A stretch of DNA of 40,358 nt from Alphaproteobacteria bacterium (GCA_009909005.1 JAAAOG010000038.1:1-40358); one strand, 5' to 3'. Counted from the stretch's first letter, positions 16,574 through 25,059 are shown. The notes: generated from the sequence alone by a model not told the origin. Made by a program: numbers and translations.

Positions 16574-17612
16574 ACCGCGCGCCCATGCGCCGCTCTGGCT
16601 GCAGCTGGCCGCGCCGGTCGGCGCCGCCCTGGCCGCCCTGGTCATCACCGCCGTGCCGCTCTCCTGGGCCGAGGCGCCGGTGCTCACCGCCTACGCCATG
16701 CTGGCGCAGGGGGCGCTCGGCTCCGGCTTCGCGCTGACCGAGACGCTGACCAAGGCCGCCCCCCTGATCCTCACCGGCCTGGCCGCCGCCATCGCCTTCC
16801 GCGCCCGGCTGTGGAACATCGGGGCGGAGGGCCAGCTCTATGCCGGCGCCCTGGCGGCGGTGATGATCGGCTCGGGCACCGTCGTGCTGTCGCCCTGGCT
16901 GATGGTGCCGCTGGTGCTGGTGGCCGGCGCCCTGGCCGGCGCGCTGCTGATGCTCGGGCCGACGCTGCTCAAGGTGCGGCTGGGCGTCGACGAGGTGGTG
17001 ACCACCCTGCTGCTCAACTTCATCATGCTGCTGTTCGTGCAGATGATGGTCGAAGGCCCCTTGCAGGACCCGATGAGCCTGGGCTGGCCGCAATCCATGC
17101 CGATCATCGACGAGGCCGCCCTGCCGCGTCTGGTCGAGCGCACCCGCCTGCATATCGGCCTGATCGTTGCCCTGGTCGCTGCCCTGGCCATCTGGCTGAC
17201 CGTGCAGCGCACCACCTTCGGCTTCGAGGTGCGGGCGGTCGGCGCCAATCCGCACGCCGCGCGCTTCGCCGGCATGTCGACGACCGGCGTGATGGTGCGG
17301 GTCGGCCTGCTCTCCGGCGCGCTGGCCGGGCTGGCCGGGGTGGGCGAGGTCGCCGGGCTGAAGGGCTTCCTCACCCAGGACCTGTCGCCGGGCTATGGCT
17401 ATAGCGGCATCGTCGTCGCCATGCTGGCGCAGTTGAACCCGCTCGGCGTCGTGCTGGCGGCGCTGTTCGTCGCCGGGGTGTTCGTCGGCGCCGATTCCAT
17501 GAGCCGGGCGATCGGCGTCTCGAACACCATCGCCGACCTGATCGTCGCCATCGCGCTGCTGACCATGCTGGTCGCCAGCCTGGTCATCCGCTACCGCGTG
17601 CGGTTCGGTTAG
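16563..17612 (+). CDS. ABC transporter permease 1 (BPD_transp_2 family, NupP-like)
   Basis: A protein of 349 aa beginning MRLEPRAHAPLWLQL inside the end of the ATPase gene. It has about 8 to 10 hydrophobic segments and the family's hallmark LTGLAAAIAFRARLWNIGAEGQ near residue 65. VEVVTTLLLNF-type and GANPHAARFAGMS motifs follow, the latter in the cytoplasmic loop that contacts the ATPase. The C-terminal half (LNPLGVVLAALFVAGVFVGAD) is typical. It would form half of the membrane channel for nucleosides with the second permease. A repeat element separates the two permease genes, which in most such operons overlap or nearly touch. Confidence 0.93.
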   Translation: MRLEPRAHAPLWLQLAAPVGAALAALVITAVPLSWAEAPVLTAYAMLAQGALGSGFALTETLTKAAPLILTGLAAAIAFRARLWNIGAEGQLYAGALAAVMIGSGTVVLSPWLMVPLVLVAGALAGALLMLGPTLLKVRLGVDEVVTTLLLNFIMLLFVQMMVEGPLQDPMSLGWPQSMPIIDEAALPRLVERTRLHIGLIVALVAALAIWLTVQRTTFGFEVRAVGANPHAARFAGMSTTGVMVRVGLLSGALAGLAGVGEVAGLKGFLTQDLSPGYGYSGIVVAMLAQLNPLGVVLAALFVAGVFVGADSMSRAIGVSNTIADLIVAIALLTMLVASLVIRYRVRFG

Positions 17613-17617
17613 CATAT

Positions 17618-17699
17618 GTAGGTTGGGCTGAGCCTACGAAGCCCAACATCGAGTTTGTCGAGCGCCATGTTGGGTTTCGCTGTGCTCAACCCAACCTAC
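17618..17699. repeat. REPIN-like palindromic repeat (two inverted REP hairpins)
   Basis: An 82-base imperfect palindrome lies in the 105-base gap between the permease genes. The outer arms GTAGGTTGGGCTGAGC (17618-17633) and GCTCAACCCAACCTAC (17684-17699) differ at one position. The inner arms at 17637-17649 and 17667-17679 also pair with one mismatch. Each half can fold on its own as well: GTTGGGCT with AGCCCAAC on the left, GTTGGGTT with AACCCAAC on the right. The GTAGGTTGGG/CCCAACCTAC core is, from memory, a widespread proteobacterial dispersed repeat. It may stabilise or attenuate the operon mRNA. No other copy was noticed in the window. Confidence 0.8.
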
Positions 17700-17717
17700 G
17701 AGACGGTGTCGGATTCC

Positions 17718-18665
17718 ATGCTCGAAACGCTGGACATTCTGCTGACCGCGAGCTTTTGGGCCGCCACCCTGCGCATCGCCACGCCGCTGATCTTCGGGAC
17801 GCTGGGCGAGCTGATCTGCGAGCGGGCCGGGGTGCTGAACCTGGGGATCGAGGGCATCATGGTCGCCGGCGCCCTGATCGGCTGGCTGTCGGTCTATATG
17901 GGCGCGGACCTGGTGACCGGCGTCGCGCTCGCCTTTCTGACCGGCGTTGCCTTCGGCCTGCTGCACGGGGCGCTGACCGTGCCGCTGGCCCTGTCGCAGC
18001 ATGTCAGCGGCATCGGCATCACGCTGCTGGCCACCAGCCTCAGCTATTACGCCTACCGGATCATTCTTCCCGACGTGCCGAGCCCGCCGCGCATCGAGCC
18101 CTTCCAGCCGATCGTCTGGCCGATCTTGTCGGAGATCCCGCTGATCGGCCCGTCGCTGTTCGCCGGCCAGACGGCGATGACCTGGCTGGCCCTGGCGCTG
18201 GTCGCCCTGACCGCCTGGGTGCTCTACCGCACGCCGGTCGGCCTGGCGGTGCGCGCCTGCGGCGAGAACCCGGCCGCCGCCGAGGCCCAGGGCATCGACG
18301 TCACCGCGGTGCGGATGGGCGCGGTCGCGGTCGGCAGCGGGCTGATGGCGGTGGGCGGTGCGTTCCTGACCATGTCGGCCTTCAACGCCTTCTTCTTCGA
18401 GATGATCAACGGCCGCGGCTGGATCTGCATCGCCCTGGTGGTCTTCGCTTCCTGGCGGCCGGGCAAGGCGCTGCTCGGCGCCCTGCTGTTCGGCGCCTTC
18501 GACGCCCTGCAGGTGCGCCTGCAACAGACGATCGGCGGCGACCTGCCCTACCAGCTGTTCCTCATGCTACCCTTCGTCTTGAGCATCCTGGCGCTGATCG
18601 TCATGAGCCGCCGCGCCGCCTATCCCAAGGCGCTGATGGTCCCCTACCGGAAGGGAGAGCGGTGA
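17718..18665 (+). CDS. ABC transporter permease 2 (BPD_transp_2 family, NupQ-like)
   Basis: A protein of 315 aa with the ATG at 17718 chosen. An in-frame ATG at 17655-17667 would translate the right arm of the repeat element and adds residues foreign to the family. The family motif TPLIFGTLGELICERAGVLN is near residue 25, followed by LGIEGIMVAGALIGW. ACGENPAAAEAQGIDV near residue 180 is the ATPase-contact loop. About nine membrane segments are visible. It pairs with permease 1 to form the channel. The C-terminus YPKALMVPYRKGER is basic and cytosolic. The codA-like gene starts 84 bases later, so importer and deaminase are probably one transcription unit. Confidence 0.93.
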   Translation: MLETLDILLTASFWAATLRIATPLIFGTLGELICERAGVLNLGIEGIMVAGALIGWLSVYMGADLVTGVALAFLTGVAFGLLHGALTVPLALSQHVSGIGITLLATSLSYYAYRIILPDVPSPPRIEPFQPIVWPILSEIPLIGPSLFAGQTAMTWLALALVALTAWVLYRTPVGLAVRACGENPAAAEAQGIDVTAVRMGAVAVGSGLMAVGGAFLTMSAFNAFFFEMINGRGWICIALVVFASWRPGKALLGALLFGAFDALQVRLQQTIGGDLPYQLFLMLPFVLSILALIVMSRRAAYPKALMVPYRKGER

Positions 18666-18749
18666 GATGGCCGGCTTGAATCGGCGCAGGGAGTGTCGGC
18701 GTCCCGCCGACATCGGCGGCAGGATGCCGCCGCTCCAGGAGACGAGCCC

Positions 18750-20039
18750 ATGCCTTTCGATCTGATGCTGCGCGATACGCGCCTGCCGGACGGGCGGACG
18801 GGCGTTGATATCGGCATCAAGGGCGGGAGCATCGCCGCCGTCGAGCCCGGCCTGCCGGCCGAGGGGGCCGGGCAGGTGGTCGACTGCGCCGGGGCGCTGG
18901 TCTCGCCGCCCTTCGTCGACGCGCATTTCCACATGGACGCGACGCTCAGCCTCGGCCAGCCGCGGCTCAACATCTCCGGCACGCTGCTCGAGGGCATCGC
19001 GCTGTGGGGGGAGCTGAAGCCGCACCTGACGCAGGAGGCGGTGATCGAGCGGGCGCTGCGTTATTGCGACCTGGCGGTGGCCCAGGGCATCGGCGCCATC
19101 CGCAGCCATGTCGATGTCTGCGATGACCGGCTGCTGGCGGTCGAGGCGCTGCTGGAGGTCCGCCGCCGCGTCGCGCCCTATCTGACCCTGCAGCTGGTCG
19201 CCTTTCCGCAGGACGGCCTGTATCGCGCGCCCAATGCCGAAGCGAACCTGCTGCGAGCCCTGGACATGGGCGTCGACGTGGTCGGCGGCATCCCGCATTT
19301 CGAGCGGACCATGGCGGACGGTGCGGCCTCGGTGCGGCGGCTCTGCGAGATCGCGGCCGCGCGCGGCCTGCCCGTGGATCTGCATTGCGACGAGACCGAC
19401 GACCCGCTCTCCCGCCATATCGAGACGCTGGCGGCCGAGACCCACCGGCTGGGCCTGGGCGGCCGGGTGGCGGGGTCGCACCTCACCTCCATGCACTCCA
19501 TGGACAATTACTATGTCTCGAAGCTGATCCCGCTGATTGCCGAAGCCGGTGTCGCCGCCATCGCCAACCCCTTGATCAACATCGCCATCCAGGGCCGGCA
19601 CGATACCTATCCGAAGCGCCGCGGCCTGACCCGGGTGCCGGAGCTGATGGCGGCCGGGGTGACGGTCGGCCTCGGCCATGACTGCGTCATGGACCCCTGG
19701 TATTCGCTGGGCAGCGCCGACATGCTCGACGTCGCCCATATGGCGGTGCATGTCGCCCAGATGACCGGGCTGGAGGGCATGGCCCGCTGCTTCGACGCCG
19801 TCACCGTCAATGCCGCCGCGATCCTCGGGCTGGAGGGCTATGGCCTGGCGCCCGGCTGCCGCGCCGATCTGGTGGTGCTGCAGGCGGCCGACCCGATCGA
19901 GGCCATCCGCCTGAAGGCCACCCGGCTATTCGTGCTGCGCGCCGGCCGGGTCATCGCCCGCACCCCGCCGCGCCAGACCGCGCTCTCCTTGCCGGGCCGC
20001 CCGGCCTCCATCGCGCCGGAATTCACAGCGGCGCGGTGA
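18750..20039 (+). CDS. codA: Cytosine deaminase-like amidohydrolase (CodA family)
   Basis: A protein of 429 aa aligning, from memory, over its full length with E. coli cytosine deaminase. Metal and catalytic residues sit two positions earlier than in CodA: His59 and His61 (DAHFHMD), His212 and Glu215 (LHCDETDD), His244 (AGSHLTSMHS) and Asp311 (GHDCVMDPW). NPLINIAIQGRHDTYPKRRG is the CodA signature. An AGGAGA ribosome site precedes the ATG at 18750. The residue after the metal-binding Asp is Cys312, where E. coli has Asp314, a pyrimidine-contacting position. The base deaminated could thus be cytosine, isoguanine, creatinine or another cyclic compound. Being last in a nucleoside-importer operon favours a base. 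The last 17 bases overlap the convergent DUF294 gene. Confidence 0.88.
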   Translation: MPFDLMLRDTRLPDGRTGVDIGIKGGSIAAVEPGLPAEGAGQVVDCAGALVSPPFVDAHFHMDATLSLGQPRLNISGTLLEGIALWGELKPHLTQEAVIERALRYCDLAVAQGIGAIRSHVDVCDDRLLAVEALLEVRRRVAPYLTLQLVAFPQDGLYRAPNAEANLLRALDMGVDVVGGIPHFERTMADGAASVRRLCEIAAARGLPVDLHCDETDDPLSRHIETLAAETHRLGLGGRVAGSHLTSMHSMDNYYVSKLIPLIAEAGVAAIANPLINIAIQGRHDTYPKRRGLTRVPELMAAGVTVGLGHDCVMDPWYSLGSADMLDVAHMAVHVAQMTGLEGMARCFDAVTVNAAAILGLEGYGLAPGCRADLVVLQAADPIEAIRLKATRLFVLRAGRVIARTPPRQTALSLPGRPASIAPEFTAAR

Positions 20040-21477
20040 AGTCGCCGCGGACGCGGTCGCGGTAGCGGCGGATGGCGGCGAGCGCGTCGGTCAGCTCGCC
20101 GCGCTGCCGGCGGGTCAGCGTATTGGGATCGACGAAATTGCTCACCGCCTCCCCCGCCTTGGCGTCGGCCAGCTGGCGCTGCAGCAGCACCAGCGTGATC
20201 TGCCCGAAGGCGGCTTGCAGGGCATCGAACTCGTCGAAGTCGATCTCCCCCTTGTCGTAGAGGCCGGCCAGGCGGTCGAGCGTGGAGGTAGCGGCGACCC
20301 CGGCCTTCAGCGCTGCCAGCCGCACCGTCTCGACCAGCGGCACCGTGCCCATGTATTTCAGGTTGATGTGGCCGCGATGGCTGAGGTCTTCCTTTTCGGT
20401 GACGAAGCGGCCCAGCCGGTCGACCGCGACGGCATGGCCGGCGGTGTTCTCGTACATGGCGGCCAGGAAGGGGTGATTGTCCTTCAGCCGCTCGGTCACG
20501 AAATCGCGCAGCGCGTCGGCCCGCGCCGGGTCGCCCTGTACCGGGCGGAAGTCGAAAAAGATGTCGCACAGCCGCACGGTGATGGCGTTGCGGGTGCGCA
20601 GCCAGGCATTCACCTGGCGCTGCCATTGCGTCAGCGTCTTGCGCCACACCGGGTTGGTCGCCATGACATTGCCGCGGCAGAGCGGAAAGCCGACCCGGTC
20701 GAGCGTCTGCGTCACCCGCTCGGCCAGTTCGATGAAGAACGGGTCGATGGCGTTGTGGCGGGCATCGTCATAATCGTCGAGAATGAAGCCGTTGTCCTGG
20801 TCGGGGCCGAGATAGTTCTCCCCCCGTCCGCCCGAGCCCATGATGATCATGGTCAGGCCCACCGGCGGCGCGCCCCAGCCGGCGATCGCCATCTCCTCCA
20901 GCTCGGCCTCGACGATGCGGCGATGCAGGTCGTTGTTGATCTCGGTCAGCACCGCCTGGATGGCCGGCGCCGACCCGCCCTCCGCCATCAGCATGTCGAC
21001 GAGGTCGCGCTGGGCCGCCTTGACCGCCTGCAGGCTGGTCGGCGAGCCGTCCTGGACGAAGCGGCCGACCAGATCGGGCAGCGGGTGCGAGAGCAGCGCC
21101 AGGGCGTCGGCGAGGTCGAGCAGCCCGGCCGGCCGGACATCGCGGTCGACCACCAGGAGCCGGCGCGCACCGGTGCGGTGCAGCCGCCCGACCGCCTGGG
21201 CCAGCGGCTCGTCCGGGCGGGCGAGTGCCGCCGGCTTTGCCGCGAGGGACGAGAGCGGGGTGTCGGGCGCGGTGCCGCCGGCCAGCCGGCGGGTCAAATC
21301 CGCGCCGGCGATCAGGCCGGCCAGGATGCCCGAAGCGTCGACCAGCACCACCTCGGCCGCCGGGGCGCGGACCAGGACGGCCGCCAGGTCCCGCCAGGCG
21401 GCCGTCGCCGGCACGGCCGGCGGCGGCGGGCGCATGGCCTCCCGCACCCTGATCCCCAGCTGGCCTGCCGTCAGCAT
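20023..21477 (-). CDS. CBS-domain putative nucleotidyltransferase (DUF294 family)
   Basis: A protein of 484 aa. Two CBS motifs fill about residues 10-130 (VVLVDASGILAGLIAGADL, then LLVVDRDVRPAGLLDLADAL). A DUF294 nucleotidyltransferase-like domain follows, with GSGGRGE at 214-220 and Asp226 and Asp228 in GPDQDNGFIL, which fit the G-S-x-D-x-D pattern of metal-dependent nucleotidyl transfer. The C-terminal DUF294_C helical domain contains NLKYMGTVPLVETVRL. The architecture recalls the uridylyltransferase-like PII modification enzymes, but the target is not known. CBS domains usually sense adenine nucleotides. The cyclic-nucleotide domain that often precedes this architecture is absent. It ends tail to tail inside codA, with a 17-base overlap. 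Confidence 0.88.
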   Translation of the reverse strand: MLTAGQLGIRVREAMRPPPPAVPATAAWRDLAAVLVRAPAAEVVLVDASGILAGLIAGADLTRRLAGGTAPDTPLSSLAAKPAALARPDEPLAQAVGRLHRTGARRLLVVDRDVRPAGLLDLADALALLSHPLPDLVGRFVQDGSPTSLQAVKAAQRDLVDMLMAEGGSAPAIQAVLTEINNDLHRRIVEAELEEMAIAGWGAPPVGLTMIIMGSGGRGENYLGPDQDNGFILDDYDDARHNAIDPFFIELAERVTQTLDRVGFPLCRGNVMATNPVWRKTLTQWQRQVNAWLRTRNAITVRLCDIFFDFRPVQGDPARADALRDFVTERLKDNHPFLAAMYENTAGHAVAVDRLGRFVTEKEDLSHRGHINLKYMGTVPLVETVRLAALKAGVAATSTLDRLAGLYDKGEIDFDEFDALQAAFGQITLVLLQRQLADAKAGEAVSNFVDPNTLTRRQRGELTDALAAIRRYRDRVRGDFTAPL

Positions 21478-21819
21478 CTCCGCCCCCTCTTCAACCCTGC
21501 CCGGATCTGACCCGGGTCTCAGACTATCATTTTGCAGTCACCCTGAAAGCCATGTGTGCATGCAGAACATGTCGCTCTCGCGGATCGTTTTTGCCAATGG
21601 AGGCACAGCAGAATCAGATACTTGGACAATCCTTTCACCACCTCTGAAAACAAGAATTAACCTTAAGCACCCATTAGCATTAATAAAAAATACTTTATTA
21701 CTGATGGTTTCTCGGGTATGTCTCAAATTTTATACGCAAGTTAATTGTTTTGAAACTGCCTGAAGACAAGATCACTCACGACACCGAATTCACCCACACG
21801 CGAAACGGAGCGCAGCACG
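21478..21819. other. AT-rich intergenic region between divergent genes
   Basis: These 342 bases separate the divergent DUF294 and patatin-like genes and must carry both promoters. GACCCGGGTC at 21509-21518 is a perfect 10-base palindrome close to the DUF294 side. From about 21600 the composition turns AT-rich (33% GC in a hand-counted 60-base line at 21661-21720), which matches the start of the patatin-like gene rather than the host background. The open frames here are short and carry no family features. I see no RNA gene. Confidence 0.5.
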
Positions 21820-23238
21820 ATGAAAAGAGCGATTGTCCTGGCAGGCGGAGGTCCCGCAATTGGTCTGAGCATCGGCGCCCTAAAGCGCCTTGAAGAAGAA
21901 TCCGACATCACCTTCGATATTGCCTCAACAGCATGCATCGGCGCCTGGCTGGCCGCCACCTATTACCAAGCCCCTAAGAGCGAGAGACTGGCCACGACGG
22001 AGCGCTTTTTCCGTAAGGTCTTTCGCCCAGAGACCGTTTACTCCCGCTTTCCCATTGCGGCGTGCTTCGCACCAAACATCTCGAAGATGATTCATAACAC
22101 CGCGGCCTTCGCGCTAAACCCGGACACCTACCGGAACCTCGTCGTGCCGGAAATCATCCGGGACGCAACCGAAGACTTGCTGCGCTTTGCCAGCGATCCG
22201 CGGCAATGGACAGAGGCCAATGCCAATACCCTTATGCTCAACAGCGTCCTGGCAGCGAACCCTCTGACCCGGTTCTTCACCAGCATGGCGTTTCTGACAA
22301 AACACACCGGTTTAGCCCAGATTTTCTATCCGGACAGCCCGCTTTTAGACCAGATCGACTTCAATGCCCTGAGCGGCCCAGACACACCCATCATCTATCA
22401 TAACGCATTTAACCTGACGCATAATCGCATGGATCTGTTCTGCAACAAGCCTGAGCTTGGTTTGCCGCCGATTTCCGGGCAGTCCCTGTGCGGTGGATCT
22501 GCGCTGCCGTTCCTGGCGGATAAGGTGGAAATCGATGGTCAAGTCTTCTGCGAAGGCGCGACAGTCGAACCAGTCAATTTCCGCGGTCTCTTGGAAAACC
22601 ACCCCGACCTTGACGAAATCTGGGTCAGCCGCATCCTTGATCGCAGCCAAATTCGTGAACCGGAAAACCTTTACGAGGCTCTTAACAATCTTGTCACAAT
22701 TTTAGCAGCCAGCAAAAGTCAGGACAACGTGACGCTTTTCAAACACGAGTTGGAGCGAAGCGGCAGGAACGTCAAGTTAATCGAAATTCCCGTCGCATCA
22801 GACATCGAGTATCATTGGACCCATGAGAATCTCGATCGCGGTATAGAGCTGGGTTATGCGGCGACATCGCAGACGATCGCCGAATACCGGGCCGACATCC
22901 GCCGGGCCGAGGAGGAACCGCACCGCAGCCCGCGCCTTGCCCTCGTCAAGTCCGGCGACATCGAGACGGCGGCCCCGACCCCGATCCCTCACCCGATCGC
23001 CGGGCCATTGCTGCCCGCACGCGCCGCGTCGGGGCGTCCCGGCCAAGCCCGCAGCGTTCCGGCTCATGCCGCTCCGGGTCACACCGCCCCGGCCCGCAGC
23101 ATCCCGCCGCTGCCGCAACCGGCCGCACTTCCGCCGCGCCGCGCGGTCTCGGGCGCGCGCGGTGCGGGCCGCGGCCCCCTCCGCCGCGTGACAAGACCGG
23201 TTCGACGCACGGGCCGCCTGTCGCGCCACGTCGCCTGA
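21820..23238 (+). CDS. Patatin-like protein with Cys/Glu in place of the Ser/Asp dyad and a basic C-terminal tail
   Basis: A protein of 472 aa. The N-terminus MKRAIVLAGGGPAIGLSIGALKRLEE is the patatin oxyanion-hole region. The nucleophile elbow, normally G-x-S-x-G, reads T-A-C-I-G at residues 37-41, which puts Cys39 at the catalytic place. The second catalytic motif, normally D-G-G/A, reads E-G-A at 245-247 (VFCEGATVEPVNF). The conserved body (YSRFPI, FYPDSPLLDQIDF, HPDLDEIWVSRI) suggests a coherent subfamily and not a decayed gene. From about residue 357 the protein becomes a Pro/Ala/Arg/Gly-rich, probably disordered tail of about 115 residues ending in RRTGRLSRHVA, and the DNA turns GC-rich at the same point. 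Lipid hydrolysis is therefore uncertain. The start has CGGAG upstream. Confidence 0.8.
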   Translation: MKRAIVLAGGGPAIGLSIGALKRLEEESDITFDIASTACIGAWLAATYYQAPKSERLATTERFFRKVFRPETVYSRFPIAACFAPNISKMIHNTAAFALNPDTYRNLVVPEIIRDATEDLLRFASDPRQWTEANANTLMLNSVLAANPLTRFFTSMAFLTKHTGLAQIFYPDSPLLDQIDFNALSGPDTPIIYHNAFNLTHNRMDLFCNKPELGLPPISGQSLCGGSALPFLADKVEIDGQVFCEGATVEPVNFRGLLENHPDLDEIWVSRILDRSQIREPENLYEALNNLVTILAASKSQDNVTLFKHELERSGRNVKLIEIPVASDIEYHWTHENLDRGIELGYAATSQTIAEYRADIRRAEEEPHRSPRLALVKSGDIETAAPTPIPHPIAGPLLPARAASGRPGQARSVPAHAAPGHTAPARSIPPLPQPAALPPRRAVSGARGAGRGPLRRVTRPVRRTGRLSRHVA

Positions 23239-23556
23239 GCATCGCCACCCGATCAAATCCTCAACCAACGGGAACGGGACGCACCGCAGGCCGGCGCGTC
23301 CCGGTCGGCGCTGGAGGCCGGCCGCGGTCCGGCCCTGTGCTGCCGGGGCATCACCCGAAACATGTTGCGGCTATCCGTACCGACCGGCTTGACCCCGAAG
23401 CGGCTTTCTCTCATTGTGCGGTGCACCTAGGGCTTTGCCTTGCGCCGCCCTGCCCTGCCGGCCGACGCCTCCGGTCCTGTCGGGGCCGGTCACCCTCCCG
23501 GCGTCCGAAGCCTCCCGCCCACCGCCGCTCCGGCCAGACGCATATCGGGTCTCCCC
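23239..23556. other. Leader region of the alpha-glucan gene cluster
   Basis: No gene is seen in these 318 bases. A hairpin with arms GGGACGC and GCGTCCC near 23277-23302 follows the patatin-like gene and may end its transcript, although it lacks a T run. The last 160 bases precede the glycogen synthase ATG at 23557. An in-frame ATG or GTG at 23440 would add 39 Pro/Arg-rich residues that are not part of the GT5 fold, so the region is taken as untranslated. Confidence 0.45.
23389..23417 (+). promoter_or_regulatory. Possible sigma-70 promoter for the glucan cluster
   Basis: TTGACC (23389-23394), a 17-base spacer and CATTGT (23412-23417) fit a weak housekeeping promoter about 140 bases upstream of the glycogen synthase start. 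The -35 box is good and the -10 box poor. The call is by eye only. Confidence 0.25.
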
Positions 23557-25029
23557 ATGTATATCGTGCAGGTCTCTTCCGAACTCGCCCCAGTCGCCAA
23601 AGTCGGCGGCCTTGCCGACGTCGTCTACGGGCTCAGCCGCGAACTGGAAGTGCGGGGCCATGCGGTGGAACTCATTCTGCCGAAATACGACAATCTCTGG
23701 TATGACCAGATCTGGGGACTCCACAATGTCTTCCCCGACCTCTGGGTGCCCTGGGGCAACGGCGCCGTCCACTGCCATGTCTATTTCGGCTTCGTGCACG
23801 GCCGCAAGACCTTCTTCATCGAATCCCATAGTCCCGACAATTTCTTTCATCGCGGACATTTTTACGGGTCCAACGATGACAATATGCGTTTCGCTTTTTT
23901 CTGCAAGGCGGCGATGGAGTTCCTGCTGAAGTCCGGCAAGCGACCGGACATCATTCATTGCCATGACTGGCAGACCGGTCTCATCCCGGTTCTTCTCTAT
24001 GAAGTCTACCAGAACTTCGGCATGAGCAACAGCCGCGTCTGTTACACCATTCACAATTTCCGTCACCAGGGCCTGGCCGGCGAAAACATCCTTTGGACCA
24101 CCATGCTCGGCCGGCCGGAATATTATTTCCACCACGACCGCCTGCAGGACAATTTCAACAAGACGGCAATCAATTTCATGAAGGCCGGTATCGTCTATTC
24201 CAATTTCGTCACTACCGTTTCGCCGCACCACGCCCACGAGGCGCAGACGACCGATCAGGGGTTCGGCCTCCAGGACACTTTGCACCGGCATGGCTACAAA
24301 TATGGCGGCGTGCTGAACGGCGTCGATTACGATGTGTGGAACACCGAAAAAGACCCGATGATCCCGCATCATTACAACATCGAAACGCTGGACACGAAGT
24401 ATGCCAACAAGGATGCCCTGCGCGACCGGCTGCTGATGCGCAAGACCTGGACGCCGGTCATTGCCTATGTCGGCCGGCTTGACTCGCAAAAGGGCGTTCA
24501 CCTGATCCGCCATGCGCTTTTCTGGGCGCTGAACAACGGCGCCCAATTCGTTCTTTTGGGATCGAGCCCCGACCGCTCGACCAACGACCATTTCTGGCAC
24601 CTGAAGCATATGCTCAACAACAATGAGGACTGCCACCTTGAGCTCGGCTTCAGCGAACAGCTGGCGCACCTGATCTATGCCGGCGCCGACATGATCCTGG
24701 TGCCAAGCATGTACGAACCCTGCGGCCTGACCCAGATGATCGGCCTGCGCTACGGCACCGTGCCGATCGTCCGCTCCGTCGGCGGCCTCAGCGACACGGT
24801 TTTCGACCGCAATTTCGATTCGGGACCGCTGGAACGGCGCAACGGCTTCGTCTTCCACAATGCCGACCATCCGGGGGTCGAATCGGCTCTGGAACGCGCC
24901 GTCGGGCTCTGGTACTGTTTCCCGGATGACTTCCGCAATCTGATGATCAACGGAATGCGGATGGACTTCTCCTGGAACATCCCCGGGCACCACTATTCCA
25001 ACATTTTCGAGTACATCCGGCACAAATAG
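23557..25029 (+). CDS. glgA: Glycogen/starch synthase-type glycosyltransferase (GT5)
   Basis: A protein of 490 aa, the standard GlgA length. The substrate loop KVGGLADVV lies at residues 15-23. DIIHCHDWQTGLIPVLL near residue 132 and YTIHNFRHQG near 167 are GT5 signatures. Inter-domain AYVGRLDSQKGVHLI begins the second Rossmann domain, and Glu387 in PSMYEPCGLTQM is the donor-site glutamate, followed by YGTVPIVRSVGGLSDTV. The enzyme would extend alpha-1,4-glucan from a nucleotide-glucose. ADP-glucose pyrophosphorylase (glgC) and branching enzyme (glgB) are absent from the window; a GH57 and a GH13 gene follow instead. That context suggests a specialised alpha-glucan or oligosaccharide, so glgA is used as a family label. 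Confidence 0.86.
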   Translation: MYIVQVSSELAPVAKVGGLADVVYGLSRELEVRGHAVELILPKYDNLWYDQIWGLHNVFPDLWVPWGNGAVHCHVYFGFVHGRKTFFIESHSPDNFFHRGHFYGSNDDNMRFAFFCKAAMEFLLKSGKRPDIIHCHDWQTGLIPVLLYEVYQNFGMSNSRVCYTIHNFRHQGLAGENILWTTMLGRPEYYFHHDRLQDNFNKTAINFMKAGIVYSNFVTTVSPHHAHEAQTTDQGFGLQDTLHRHGYKYGGVLNGVDYDVWNTEKDPMIPHHYNIETLDTKYANKDALRDRLLMRKTWTPVIAYVGRLDSQKGVHLIRHALFWALNNGAQFVLLGSSPDRSTNDHFWHLKHMLNNNEDCHLELGFSEQLAHLIYAGADMILVPSMYEPCGLTQMIGLRYGTVPIVRSVGGLSDTVFDRNFDSGPLERRNGFVFHNADHPGVESALERAVGLWYCFPDDFRNLMINGMRMDFSWNIPGHHYSNIFEYIRHK

Positions 25030-25038
25030 GGCTTGCAG

Positions 25039-25059
25039 ACCGGCGCCTCCTGCGCCGGT
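25039..25059 (+). promoter_or_regulatory. Perfect hairpin downstream of the glycogen synthase gene
   Basis: The arms ACCGGCGC and GCGCCGGT, with a 5-base loop, sit 10 bases after the stop of the GT5 gene. No T run follows, so it is more likely an mRNA-stabilising or attenuating hairpin than a terminator. It may set the ratio between the GT5 and GH57 products. Confidence 0.45.

Noticed and set aside
13868-16687. A 939-codon open frame on the minus strand opposite the importer genes
   Set aside because: Antisense shadow of GC-rich coding DNA; its His/Gly/Arg/Asp-rich product has no family features, while the plus-strand frames encode clear ABC importer parts.
17655-17717. Upstream start for permease 2
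   Set aside because: Would translate the right arm of the REPIN-like repeat; the family N-terminus begins at the ATG at 17718.
21478-21819. tRNA or small RNA gene in the AT-rich gap
   Set aside because: No cloverleaf or strong hairpin with T run could be found by eye.
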